The notes below the pieces were generated by a model. The model saw nothing but the letters and a program-made list of their open reading frames with translations, was not told the DNA's origin and did not search any database. A program made the position numbers and the translations under genes. From assembly GCF_037975245.1 (NCBI RefSeq), contig NC_092578.1:7405501-7469500 (forward strand): 64,000 nt of DNA. Direction: 5' to 3'. Below, piece by piece: positions 26,725 through 38,712 of the stretch. This DNA is from Apostichopus japonicus. Its lineage: Eukaryota > Echinodermata > Holothuroidea > Aspidochirotida > Stichopodidae. The first letter of the stretch is position 1. Every line of letters begins with the position of its first letter.

Positions 26725-26747
26725 AGGTCAATTGAGGTCAAAGGTCA
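26725..26747 (+). promoter_or_regulatory. DR1-type nuclear receptor half-site cluster (sequence match only)
   Basis: AGGTCA at 26725-26730 is followed by AGGTCAAAGGTCA at 26735-26747, a perfect direct repeat with one-base spacing (RXR/HNF4/PPAR type). No promoter is nearby, so function is unproven; similar sites in other repeats suggest repeat-derived occurrence. Confidence 0.35.
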
Positions 26748-27254
26748 AATTGGCCTAAATTGTGAGAAAAAGTGTCGCGAACTCCTTCTAGACCACAAGT
26801 CCGATCAACTTGGCGGGTGGGTAGCTGTCTGACCATGAAAACTCGTGACTGCGTGATTGATGACGTCATAGGTTAAAGGTATAACAAACCTATTTTTTTT
26901 TTACATTTCATTTCAAGTCAACGCAAGACTGGTGGCGGTAAAAAAAACATTAGAAAATATTGACTTCGCTGATACCACTGAGGTAGGCTTGAGAAAGAGC
27001 CTTCTTAACATATCCTGTCAATAAAATATATTTGAAATTACTGAGAACACTGTCGTCGTTCTGTCTTTCTTCATCGGACATTTCGGCCATTCTGAGGACA
27101 AATGTATTTGCAAAGTAATATCCTCTAAAAATTTATATCCGCAGACTACAGACTTCGTTTTGATCCACTGGAAATGATATCCTCTCGAAAATGTTAAACT
27201 AATGTCCTTGAACACTGCTATCCTCTTTAACCTTATTAACTATATAAAAATCAA

Positions 27255-27535
27255 TGTTGAGTTGACGAGATACGATAAGTTGTCAATAAAACAGTTTGCA
27301 GAAAATTGTTCAATTGTTCAGATGGAATGAAGTGAACAATTGGACATTTTTCAGAAAAATGTTGAATTGACGAGATATGATAAGTTTTCAGTTAAACATT
27401 TTGCAGAAAATTGTTCAATTGCTCAGATGGAATGAAGTGAACAATTGGACATTTTGCAGAAAAATATTGAATTGACTGAGATATGATAAGTTGTCAATCA
27501 AACATTTAGCAGAAAATTGTTCAATTGCTCAGTTA
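27255..27535. repeat. ~105-bp tandem repeat, 2.7 copies
   Basis: GTTGAGTTGACGAGATA at 27256, GTTGAATTGACGAGATA at 27361 and ATTGAATTGACTGAGATA at 27466 start successive units of about 105 bp that include ATTGTTCAATTG and GAACAATTGGACATTTT. The copies are about 90% alike by eye. Confidence 0.85.
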
Positions 27536-28196
27536 AAGCACCTTGGCAATCCAACAGTTGTCTGATTGTTGATAAGATATTATCTTGTTATCTAAACAAT
27601 TAACTGAAAAATGTCAACTTATGGGGCAAAGTTTTTCTAATGTTGATGGCACTTTTAAGCTTCCGTAGATGCGAGTATTTGTGGTGAATGAAACACAGAT
27701 TTTTCACAGCTGTTTGGAGGGAGCGGTTTGTAACAAAGATCTCTACCACATCAGCTAAGCTAAACACGATAGTTGGGTTAGTGTGTCTCCTCTATAGCTT
27801 TTCTACACAGACCTTATAACATGCTCATTATATGTGCTTCTTTAGATCAACAGTTGGTCTGTTAAACCATCACTACTAACACCACATTGCAATCTGCATT
27901 GGGCATTTCTCATTTATCTCTCTGTGCATTTTCTGATCATTCAACATCATTTTGAACTTTTCAAGTGAATGACAATTGACTTCAGGCAGTTTTTTTTTCA
28001 TGTACGCAATCATCCCATATTCTCATTTGTTTCTATTTTCTCTCTATGTTTTACATATAACTACAATAAACTACACAATGGTATCATCAAGGACTTTTTA
28101 GTGAACACATTTATTTTTATTTCATGTATTTTCTTCTACTTCATTATCAAGATTTTGAGAAAAAAAATAAACTTTTATTTGAAAATAATTTTACCA

Positions 28197-28345
28197 TATT
28201 CTAGACAGTATAAATTTCATATTGATTTTAAGTTTGAAATAACCCTTAAGTTTCCATGCCATTGTCAATCAAATTGTAGACAGTATAAAATTTCAAATTG
28301 ATTTTAAGTTTGAATAGCCCTTAAGTTTTCCAGGCCATTGTCAAT
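28197..28345. repeat. ~76-bp tandem duplication
   Basis: TAGACAGTATAAATTTCATA at 28202 and TAGACAGTATAAAATTTCAA at 28277 begin two adjacent units, both running through ATTGATTTTAAGTTTGAA, CCCTTAAGTTT and GCCATTGTCAAT. One open frame across it has no protein resemblance. Confidence 0.85.
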
Positions 28346-28479
28346 GTTCTTCAAGACGGCTACTCTCTATTTATAAGGCAGCATCTTCTCCATAACACAC
28401 TTTTTTTTCCCTGATAAAGTTAATTTCTCATTGATTAACCTTTTGTTCAGTTACTGTATGTAGCATCACATCACTTCAT

Positions 28480-29135
28480 AAAACAATAGAAACATTGGGA
28501 GTTGTGTTTGATCCCATGTACCTGACACTCAGGGTATTGCTCAACTAAGTAATCATTTATAAAAACAATAGTATCACTGGGAGTTGTGTTTGATCCCATG
28601 TACCTGACAATCAGGGTATTGCTCAACTAAGTAATCATTTATAAAAACAATAGTATCACTGGGAGTTGTGTTTGATCCCATGTACCTGACAATCAGGGTA
28701 TTGCTCAACTAAGTAATCATTTATAAAAACAATAGTATCACTGGGAGTTGTGTTTGATCCCATGTACCTGACAATCAGGGTATTGCTCAACTAAGTCATC
28801 ATTTAAAAAAACAACAGTATCACTGGAAGTTGTGTTTGATCCCATGTACCTGACACTCAGAGTATTGCTCAACTAAGTAATCATTTATAAAAACAACAGT
28901 ATAACTGGGAGTTGTGTTTGATCCCATATTCCTTATTCTTAGGGTATTGCTCAACTAAGTGATCACTTAAAAAACCCACAATAGTATCACTGGGAATTGT
29001 GTTTGATCCTATGTACTTGACTCTCAGGGTATTGCTCAACTAAGTAATCACTTCAAAAAACCAATATTATTACTGGGAGTTGTGTTTGATCCCATGTACC
29101 TGCCTCCCAGTGTGTTGCTCAATTAAGTGATCAAG
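28480..29135. repeat. 82-bp tandem array, eight copies
   Basis: Units containing TGGGAGTTGTGTTTGATCCC, ATGTACCTGACAATCAGGG and TATTGCTCAACTAAGTAATC repeat with an 82-bp period from 28480. The four first copies are nearly identical and divergence rises towards 29135, so the array has recently expanded at its left side. Contiguous units, no spacers, no coding value. No promoter or gene is attached. Confidence 0.95.
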
Positions 29136-29748
29136 CATGAGCAACCTCCTTCCTCTTAAAAAAAAAGTAAAGTTTTTAGGATAAACTCAGAGTGTGTTAA
29201 AAAATTCAAACAATTTCACTAAAAATAGAATATTATATAAAAATGTATATAGCTCATAATGTCATACTTGCATGGACGTCTAATTTGTAATTTTGCTGCG
29301 TATACACACTCTCTAAGGAAAGAGACTTGTTATTTTTCTTATTCTTCTTTTTTTTCTTTGGCTAATACAGAGCACCACTTGCAATAAATAAAGTCAAAAA
29401 AAAGAAGAAAAAAAGAGAAAAATTATTGGCTACCACAGAACATCCAAAATCTTAGTCATTAGACCAAATCTGTGTCAACCAATTAAATCCTAGTATAGTC
29501 TTTAACAAAACGATGACTTTAGCCAGAGACTTTTAGTCCCCCCAGTATATCATAGTCTGAAGGATGAACCTCATCGAAACATCTCGACTAGCACTGGGAA
29601 GCTGACCCTCATCACCAACTAAACCTTAACTGAGACATTCCACAATTTAAAGGCAAATATCAAAGAAACATGTCTGATACTCAAATATTTTCTGTTTTCT
29701 ATGACTATGACATGATTATATCATTATTTTCTGCCTGAAGTCGACCCA

Positions 29749-30221
29749 TTAAAGGCATTGAAGACTCGCCCCCAAACCGCGTGCCGCCATCTGTAAAAGT
29801 TAACTTTCCGTTGCTTGCAAGTGAGGTTTTTTGCGTGTCGCTACAAAATGCAGACAGTAATGAAACGTGATACCTTGTTATCTTTTATCTAGACCTGAAA
29901 AAGTTAACTATCCGTTGCTTGCAAGTGAGGTTTTTTTGCGTGTCGCTACAAAATGCAGACAGTAATGAAACGTGATACCTTGTTATCTTTTATCTAGACC
30001 TGAGATGTCCATCGCTGCTATGTACACTGTGTTGTGTGTATTGACCGTAGCTGCTCCACATATTGACTGTGCACTAGTGTCTAATTACCGACGGTAGCAA
30101 GCTGTGTGCGTATTTTCTGGGATTGATGGTGATGTCTAACACTTCTGTTACAACTCATTCGAAACTAGGTCAGATTACCAGCATGAGACGTTCGTTGTGC
30201 GCGAGTCTTCAATGCCTTTAA
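29749..30221. mobile_element. MITE with TTAA target sites and internal 103-bp duplication
   Basis: TTAA at 29749-29752 and at 30218-30221 flank inverted ends AGGCATTGAAGACTCG and CGAGTCTTCAATGCCT, a perfect 16-base terminal repeat. TTAA duplication points to a piggyBac-like or other TTAA-specific transposase, though the ends do not begin with the CCC usual in piggyBac. Inside, the segment starting AAAGTTAACTTTCCGTTGC occurs twice with a 103-bp period (29795-30004). No transposase frame. Confidence 0.85.
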
Positions 30222-31306
30222 GTAACAGAAATTTACTATACTACTTTTGGTTGTGAGGACGTAATAAAGCTCCATGATGAAAGTGTGATACTAGTATTGA
30301 ACTAAACAAATCATTTCACTGCTACAAATCTGACCATTATACTCAATTTACACCGTTGAAATAATTTGTCAACCGTTCCATAACAAATACCTTCAATTAT
30401 GTTTTCATCGCCTCAAATTTGTGACATCAACTGCGAATTGGAGAAAATGAATGAATAAATGACCTGCTTCAATGTGCGTAGAAAGCAAAATTATATTGTG
30501 GTTTGAACCTATTTGACCACAGTCTGTTTTTAAAGGATGACGTTAACACAAGATTAATTTTGAATTAAAAAAAAAACAATGCTATCAGTCCAGGCTGCAA
30601 TCGTGTACCATTTTTAAATCTTTGAGAAAGGTCCCTTTAAACATCTGAGGCTCATCAGTTAAAGTGACTGGACCATCAAGTCTAACATACAGAACCATTA
30701 AGGTCATTTCCTCATATGAAACACAAATATTTGATAGGGAAACATAAGACTTTTTAAAATACTCAAATGACATGTTTAAAAATGCAATTTGTCAAGGACA
30801 AATGGTGATGAATGTGATCCACGTATGTTCCTTTGTGTCTATGAACTTAAGAAGAATATGTTTCACTCAAGTTATTAGAATTTGTTTAAAAAAAAGAAAA
30901 AAACAAGAGATTTAGGATTAAGACATGCACAGAGGAGCTGACATCATCCTTAGTGTAGCCTTAAAGGAGCAGTTCAGAAATTAAGTCTATTTAAAAGATG
31001 ATTTTTTTTTGCCTAACGTTATCCTTTAATTAGAGAAAAAGTGACAAAAACAATTATATAATATAAATTAATTTGTTACAAAACATTCAGTTATCTTATA
31101 GTGAGGTAGATTCAAGAACCACAGCTTATGTGGCCACTCTATTTTCAGTGCTATTGATAGTTTCTGCATTAAATCAAATTATGATTTATAGATTATTATT
31201 GAAAGTTCCTGCAACTCTGTTTACACATACTGCACACATATGGATTAGAGTCACATTCTAGGAAATTTATCCCCCACCAGAACCTCCCAAATTTATGCAA
31301 GAATTT
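30222..31306. other. No gene recognised
   Basis: AT-rich intergenic DNA between the TTAA MITE and the hydroxylysine kinase gene. Short open frames at 30585-30773 and 31073-31261 have no recognisable domain, start context or splice partners. Confidence 0.55.
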
Positions 31307-31312
31307 TTTATT
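31307..31312 (-). terminator. Candidate polyadenylation signal, hydroxylysine kinase gene
   Basis: Minus-strand AATAAA begins 19 bases after the stop codon at 31332. Such a short 3' UTR is unusual, so a more distal signal may be used instead; none was confirmed. Confidence 0.35.
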
Positions 31313-31331
31313 TTAAACTTTTTCAAGGTTC

Positions 31332-34300
31332 TCACAAAAATTCCCATTTCTGATAGGTGACAGTTTGACCCCTATCCCACATTTCCTGGAGTGCTTCCCA
31401 ACCCCTGACCTGGGTGCCCAGTACGTATTCATCTTTACTGCTAGCATAATTGACCAGACCGAACACCAACGACTGAGCGAATCTCGCGGCGGTGCAGTAA
31501 TATAGACAGGACTTTTCGAGTTGGTTTAATCTGCGGACTCTACCGTAACCCTTTAAGAACGACGCCACGGCCCGGTCCCTGGACGCTGTCTTGGACTGCA
31601 GGGCGTACATGACGGCGATGCCGATATCGAATACCGTACAGCCGTAGTAAGCGTCGTCAAAATCGATGAACCCCGACATGTGGACCTCGCTACCCCCGTC
31701 TGTCACCGTCTGTTCGACTAGTATGTTCACATCGTTATAATCTCCGTGGATGAAACCTGTGAAGAGCAAACGATGACAGAGAAAAGCTGTTTGACTAGAG
31801 AAACGTTAACACACACGCCCCCCCCCCCCCACACCATCATAGTGTCATTGGTCTGTGCTTGAGAAGTCATGGATGATATGGTATCGACTTTTGTGAGAAG
31901 GGGAAGATGGTTACCTGTCATGACCGGTGACATCTTGACCAACGTTGCAGACAGCTTGGGGGGTGGGAGGGGGGAGATTGGGGGAGGATGGGGGATATTA
32001 GTTTTCCCTGTTCTTTGTTGTTGTTAAGTAAAGACAAGTTGTTACTCTCAGCAATATAAGGACAGTTACAAGTCATTTTGGATGGCTGAAGTTTCACCAA
32101 TCACCAGTTACCACCAGTTATTTTTACGATGTTTAAGCGACCACAAATGTGGGAGAAACCCGCAAGGGCTTATGGATTACAACTTACACATCTGGTGGCT
32201 TCCAATTCAACATTTTTAACTCAAATTTGGAATCTTTTCAATTTAGAAAATCATTTTAGATAGGACAACCTCTTACTCTCAGATGAAAAAATCGACCTTA
32301 CTATGACCTGGCCGGGTATCGAACTGGGAACCTCCCGATTGCTAAGCCTAATTGCTTCAAATGCCATCGCATTTATCCACTCGGCCACAGCACCGGTTTC
32401 ACTAAACCTAGTACTACCATTTACTAGGAGGTGAAATTCCAATACTTTTCCTTTCCTTCTGGTGTTGTAACTTTGCTGCATGCAATATTTACAGGGGAAA
32501 ATTTAAACCTCATTTCAAATGGCTGCCACGCTCTTTTCCAACATCTGGTGAAATTCTGCCACTGGGGGGGGGGGGGGAGTGAAGTTTATTTATTTAGTAC
32601 ACACTTAGCTTTCAATGTCTTCCGTTCCTACTGTTCAAACACCCATGTTTATCAAAGATGATTTTAAGGGAACAAAAGAATACAGTTTAAGTGCCACCCA
32701 AATCCTTAAATCTTGTAAATATCTCGGCAAAACGATTAACTGTTCAATTGTACGTCAAATGTATTAAAACGTAAAGGAATTTGGCGTATAAATTAAGAGA
32801 TACTTGGTCAGGTGTTTGCTATCCTTATGAAACCTTCTCCATATGTTTTGTTGTTGTTGTTGTTTTTGAATACAGACCGCAGAGATGATCACAACACTAA
32901 ACAGTGCTCTTCTTGCTTTATTCATTCAACCCATAGAGTCACAGCTATGGCCTTTAAAATCCTACTCGGAAAACAGTGGAAAAAGTTCCTTGCTTTTGGT
33001 CAGTGCAGCATTTCTGCCTATGATGTAGCAACCAATGCTAGAAAACCCTAGAGAGGGCGGAGATTAGCAGTGGCGTCTCCAATGGGTGGCCTGGGGGGCA
33101 AAGCCCTCCCCCCTTAAAAAATTGTGCCCCCCAGGTGTGATTTGTAGTGTTAAAAAAAAAAATTCAACAAAAACTTTATCTGCCTCAATAAAAAACATAA
33201 ATATCGGACAGACTAAGCCCAAACATTCTTGACCATAAAGTTACTTCAAGTTGCAAAATATAGCACCAAATTGCATTTGAATTAATCCAAAATTTCTCAA
33301 AGGGGAGGGGGACACTCCCTCCCTTTTGACCCTCCCCCAGGATGGCATTCACCAATAAACATTGTGCCCCCCTAATTAAGTGCTGTGCCCCCCCTAGATT
33401 GAAAAGGCTAGCAACACCCACTGGAGATAAGAGGGGTATGACCCTAAAAAAGTACCCTATGAGACGTTATTATACTTAATTCTCTACAAGTGATGATAGA
33501 GCACTAGTGGCAAATACTTTCAACGATCCCCCTCCCCTGCCCCTCTCCTTCCCCCTAAGAAATACATACACATTTTAATTGTTGGTTGCATCAGCAAGTA
33601 CCGTAGACTCAATAGCCATAATTACACTGAATTGTCTTCATTTAACAACCTTTCTGAAAACCCTAACTCAATCATTCAGAGTGAAAATTCTATTTTAAAA
33701 GTGAGTAACCTCTTCGGCTCATACCTTGGGGTAGATCTTTTCTTCTTTGGAGAACATGGGTCTGGAAATCGTCTAGCACTTCTTTGATCATCTGTTTCTG
33801 CTCGGCATCTTCCACAACGTGAAGAAAGCTTTGCAATGAATGCACATTATTCAACGACCAGATGAACCGATCACCAAACTCCATCATAGGCTTGTGGTCT
33901 AGCTTCATGCTCTAAAATATTGCAACAAACAGATATAAAATAAAATCCTTGGGAGATCAATTTCTTGAAATGTAAATGCTCTAAAAAAAATTTTTTAAAT
34001 TGTGGACCATTTCCAACTTGGTAGAGGGTAAATTGTCAACCCGAACCAGGAGACGGTAAGGGAGAATTAAGCCGTTTCCTGGGAAAAGGAGTCCTTTTAG
34101 GGACTAATTAAATACATCAATTTAAGCACTGGCTTTTTGTTTTAATTTCTTCAGCGTCTCTTCTTCCATAAACGGTAAACCAGTTTAGAGTGAAGGTAAC
34201 TTCTGGTGGCAGAATTTTTTTTTTTTTGTCACTTACAAATCAGATGCAAATTAACTACAAGGAAAGGCAAAAAAAAACCAAACGCGAATAAAGTTATTTA

Positions 34301-36982
34301 TTGAAAAATTATTCTGTATATTTAATAATCAAATCGAAATTTGTCCAAAGCCAAGGAGGATGAGCTGGCCTACCTTTTTCATTCTCACAATCTATAGATT
34401 TTATTTACTTTTAGTGATGATTGGCTTATTTGTACATTCCAAATTCTCTCATGCAGAAAAAAAAAACTGCCTAGTCAATATTCTGACTTAAAACGGTGAT
34501 TCTTTACTGTAACATAAGCAATAGGTTTCTTGCACTTCCATACATTAATGATTAATCAGTTAACTCAATTAATCAGTTTCATGCAAGTTTTACCTTTGAA
34601 GTTACAAGTAGAATGATATTTACAAATTAAACTATGTTGACCCTCAAAAGACATTTGACCTCCGCAAAAACTATAGGGTCCTAGACACAATAACAGTTTG
34701 GCAAGCATATGGTCACCTGCCATTACAGGTATATGAGCCACATTGTGCAGTATTAGCATAATTGTGAATTTATTATTTTTCAGCAAAAAATAAATACCCA
34801 ACCCGGGAGGTCAATAGCTGTATCATGAGTTTCTTTTCGAGAACATTCTCTGATGACATATTTTGAAATTCTTATAAATTTGTGACCGACTTTTGTGAAG
34901 ACATATAGTACCTTCAATGGATATACTGTACCTGAAAAGCTGTATGCACGCGGGCAAGGTTCTCCCCCATTTCTTCAAAGATATTATCTGGGACAACGGT
35001 TAACTCCTTCAAAGTCTTCCCAGGAAGAAATGTCAACATTCTGACCATGAATGTGTCTTCCGACCTGCGGTTCACAGGGAGGTTGTCACCTGTAGAACGA
35101 TAGAAATACTTTCCAAGGACATGCAGTGATCCCAAATTCAGTTTTAGCATACATAGACCGTTCCATTTAAATATGTTTTTCACAACATGCAAGGAAAAAA
35201 AATAATTCATTCCTCATATAACGTGGTAACATTGCCTACACATCTAGTGTTCAGAAGCAAATTTAGTTATCCGGAATGGGAGGGGTCATATGGGAGGGGC
35301 CAAAATTTAAACGTCTGGAAATGGGAGGGGTCAGTTATCCAATTAAAAAACAGTACTGTTCAGGGCATAATTTTAGTGTTCAAATTTTGTGTAGCAGTTT
35401 CAAAGACTGAATTTTGACCGAGGTTATGAAATACTACATGTGGTTCTTTGGAAACAAATAGCTGCTACACGTCTTTGGGATTGTGTAGCTGTTTGACCAT
35501 TTTGAATAGCATTTTGCAATCCAATCCTGGATAAACTATCTCCTGATTTTTATTTCAAATCATGAATCTTGATATCCTGAATCGATCAATATGCCATGCA
35601 GATGAGGATCTAAGGTGGGGTCAGAATGACCCACCGCCATTTTTTTACCCCACCCTAACATGGGGCTCTGAAGCTGCATTAAAAGAGGGGAGGGAATGTC
35701 ATATTTGTCCTAATGTGCCACGCCTGTACTGTTGTTTAACAAATCTCTGAATTGAAGTTTGCACACGTTTTGTGAAAGTGTCAACAAGTTGCAAAAACAC
35801 ATCTGATGAACTTATGTTTGGATACTGGCACATCCGGGTTATGCACTAGTTGATGGAACTTCCACTTGCGCAGTTTTGCCAAACATAAAAACATAAAAAA
35901 AATGCTTGTAGAAAACGCACATTTAGGTGTTTAAAAACAGGTAATTTGACTTGGAAAGTCTTCAAAAATATGTTCCAAACTATGATCCCTTCAATAATTA
36001 GAAACAATATTTTGTATGCACTCCCAGTATATCTATCGTACAGTGTTTTATACACTCCCAGTCATGGTACTTTTATGACCTGCAACTTTTCAAGTTTTGT
36101 AGTTCACCAGATAGGTTTGATATGACTGTGCCTTCTATTAATATTGGCTGTGGTTGGAGAGTTTTTATGAACCTAATTTATAGCCTAACTATGCCTCAGA
36201 ATGTACCACTTCACATCTGAAATTTTACCTTTTCCTATGGGGGGGGGGACCCCAGACCCCCCAATATCAGCTTAGACAACCCCAGGACCACAACATACCC
36301 CTCCTTTTAAATATCCTGGATTTGCACCTGCCATGTATCTTTACAATGAATCATTCCAAAAAACAAGTTTAGTTTAATTTTCAGTTCCTAACATTGTAGT
36401 ACAAAAAGGTTGATTTGAAACTTTGGTCAACACTTTTCTTTTAGTCCAGCCATGCATTCTCCCCCACCTCCACACACCCCTTCCCCCCCCCCCCCGCCGC
36501 CCCTTTCCTTCTAATTCACCTACTCCTCCATCCTACGACCAAACTTTACATCAATTTTTAAGCTCCCTGCTGTAAATTAGTCAGTATAGGCTTAATCAAC
36601 AGAACAGTCACTTACCTGATCCATGCAATGCTAAATTCTTGCATTTCACAAGCTCAAATATGTTGGCATCTTTGCTTGATAGCGGTTGGGGACATGAGAA
36701 GCCTTCTCCACACAGGTATTGCATCATGTAGGTTGCATCTTTTAGACATTCAAATTCCTCCGAGAGTTTGGAATTAGTAATTTTCAGTGAGTAACGCCTC
36801 ATCTCCTGTTTCTGGCTGTTTCCGTAGTTGATGGGAGACCCTTCGACTAGAAAGTTTTGGTTGTCATAACCATCCAATGGTTTCAGTCGTTTCACTTCGA
36901 TGTTAAACTTTTCTTCAACTAGTTGAATTACCTGCTTGTTTGATAGGAATGGTTTCCCTCTCAGTAAAGCCTGTAAATCCAT
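31332..36982 (-). CDS. HYKK: Hydroxylysine kinase-like (APH-fold phosphotransferase), complete
   Basis: The family enzyme phosphorylates 5-hydroxy-L-lysine with GTP in lysine/collagen catabolism (cytosol). Minus-strand coding exons: 36616-36982, 34932-35089, 33725-33911 and 31332-31756, GT/AG, phases 1, 0, 1, total 378 aa (human HYKK 373). The N-lobe reads FLSNKQVIQLVEEKFNIEVK, then LKPLDGYDNQNFLVEG and SLKITNS (ATP-site lysine). Middle: MVRMLTFLPGKTLKEL, NLARVHTAF, DRFIWSLNNVHSL. Catalytic loop HGDYNDVNILV (aspartate and asparagine of the APH family) and metal-binding DFDDAYYG follow; the C-terminus has WEALQEMWDRGQTVTYQKW, like human WKHLQQMFDMGQ. The ATG at 36982 (MDLQALLRGK) lies ten bases inside an exon with a good acceptor (CTTCAG at 36998-36993), implying a non-coding 5' exon farther upstream, not located. 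Introns carry a tRNA-derived SINE and a hAT MITE. The AGPHD1 name is an alias. Confidence 0.9.
32305..32394 (-). repeat. tRNA-Ser-derived SINE head
   Basis: Minus strand: GGTGCTGTGGCCGAGTGGAT (A box) to GGTTCCCAGTTCGATACCC (B box), about 85 bases with a long variable arm and TTTGAAG in the anticodon position, as in serine tRNAs. The acceptor arms do not pair, so it is not a functional tRNA but a retroposed polymerase III unit. It lies in intron 3 of the hydroxylysine kinase gene (31757-33724). Confidence 0.7.
33060..33431. mobile_element. hAT-type MITE, same family (A) as 7058-7722
   Basis: The element 33068-33423 starts CAGTGGCGTCTCCA and ends GCTAGCAACACCCACTG. Flanks GAGATTAG (33060-33067) and GAGATAAG (33424-33431) match at 7 of 8. 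Its interior, read in reverse, resembles the forward translation of the 7-kb element (LFNLGG, LGEG, PLPF.KF), so they are relatives in opposite orientation. 356 bp, non-coding. Confidence 0.88.
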
Positions 36983-37605
36983 AGCAAGTGATCTGAAGGA
37001 GACAAAAAATATCATAAATATATTACTTAATTAAATGAATAAATAAATAAATAAAAATATAAAAATATAATGTTATATATAAGCTGGCTGTGAAGTCATC
37101 ACTACTCTATCCTACCAGCACCTGACAAGCTGCTGTGTGTAGTATCTGGTTAATTAGATGCCAACCAAACAAGAGCGAAGTGGGCACCATGCTTCCTTGC
37201 TTAGTGGAATATGACAGTGCTGTATGTCATCACCTAGTATCATAATCTTTATGCCCATATCTACAAGCTATTAACCAACAACTGTATTCCAAGTTTGGAC
37301 ACAATCTCATCTAAGGTTGTGGAGTTATTGCAATTTTGAAAAGTTGATGCAGGTATAATTTGTAATATTTAAGCTGGCTGTGAAGTCATCACTACTCTAT
37401 CCTACCAGCACCTGACAAGCTGCTGTGTGTAGTATCTGGTTAATTAGATGCCAACCAAACAAGAGCGAAGTGGGCACCATGCTTCCTTGCTTAGTGGAAT
37501 ATGACAGTGTTGTATGTCATCACCTAGTATCATAATCTTTATGCCCATATCTACAAGCTATTAACCAACAACTGTATTCCAAGTTTGAACACAGTTAAGT
37601 AAGGT

Positions 37606-38712
37606 TGTGGAGTCAGTGGCGGCGGAACCGGGGGGGCTTGGGGGGCTCAGCCCCCCCAATAAAAAAGTTGAGGGGGCAAATGCATGATAAGCCCCCCCAA
37701 TATTTACCAAGGCTCCGAAACGTGCATCTGCCCATTTTTCAATGCATACTTGTCGATCTGTCAAATGCACACGTATACTATATAGGTGTAATAATTTTAG
37801 TAAATGCTGGGGGACCCGATCGGCCCGTCCCCTGGCTATAGACCACATTGTCACCCCAACCGCGTCTTTACGCCACGTGAAAAGTGGAAGCATTGAGTGT
37901 GAGTACCGGTAAGCGCAACACAACTTCGTCTTAGGCCAATGACTTGCCTCATTTCAGCCAGTTCTCCAACATCCCCTTACTCAGTGGCGGAGCGTCCATA
38001 GAGTCAGGGGCGCGGATGCCCCCCCCCCCCCTGACGAACTCAAATGGACTGCTGGCGCCCTTTTCAGCTTTTCACTACTTTTTACTTATTCGCGATTATT
38101 GACTATTTTATTGCGCTCTCATCTACCTGACATTTGTCATATTCTGTTGGTGTAATTTTCCGACAAAATGGCGACGACACCTATTTATTCTCCGTTTATC
38201 TGCAAATTAGCAATGCCCGCAAAGGGTCATTTCCTGCAATCTAGGGAGTATCTTAACTCAAAAATTGTCTGTACGCTCCGCGCCAACCTGTGGTAGCGCT
38301 CCGCTTAGATAGTGTCGAAAGCGCCCCTACAGATCATTCTTGCCCCCCCCCCTCCCGACCAATACCCCTAACTCCGCCACTGCCCTTACTACACTCAAAA
38401 ACGTCATTGCGAGTACACTACGAGTAAGGCTACTCTCTTAAAACACCATCGAATATACAAATTACAATGTTTTTACAGACTTTTACGTGCAATCGGAGAA
38501 ATTGCAGGCTTATTATTGCAGGCCATATTTTAGGGCTAGGTATTCGCAGCATAAATCACTCGGGAAGTGCCGTTTCCGGCCATCTGGGTGTTTGAAAAAA
38601 CCCAAAATTTTCTTGTACGCTCCGCGCCAACCGATGGTGGCGCTCCGCTTAGATAGTCTCCACACATTAGCCCCCCCAATAATTTTTCCGTTCCGCCGCG
38701 CCTGTGTGGAGT
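37606..38712. mobile_element. hAT-type element (family D) with a nested second element
   Basis: The element 37614-38704 begins CAGTGGCGGCGGAACCGG and ends CCGTTCCGCCGCGCCTG. Flanks 37606-37613 and 38705-38712 are both TGTGGAGT, interrupting the second unit of the ~290-bp tandem repeat. Its right side (38612-38657) carries the GC-rich module TTGTACGCTCCGCGCCAACC...CGCTCCGCTTAGATAGT. Without the nested insert it is about 680 bp; no transposase frame. Confidence 0.93.
37974..38390. mobile_element. Nested hAT-type MITE inside the 37614-38704 element
   Basis: The element 37982-38382 starts CAGTGGCGGAGCGTCC and ends CTAACTCCGCCACTG; flanks 37974-37981 and 38383-38390 are both CCCTTACT. It too carries the GC-rich module near its right end (38270-38313: GTACGCTCCGCGCCAACC, then GCGCTCCGCTTAGATAGT). 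The nesting gives a relative age: the host element came first. Confidence 0.93.

Noticed and set aside
28480-29135. Possible CRISPR-like array
   Set aside because: Units are contiguous with no unique spacers, in a eukaryotic genome.
32305-32394. A functional serine tRNA gene on the minus strand
   Set aside because: Acceptor-stem arms do not pair and the unit is embedded in an intron like other SINE heads.
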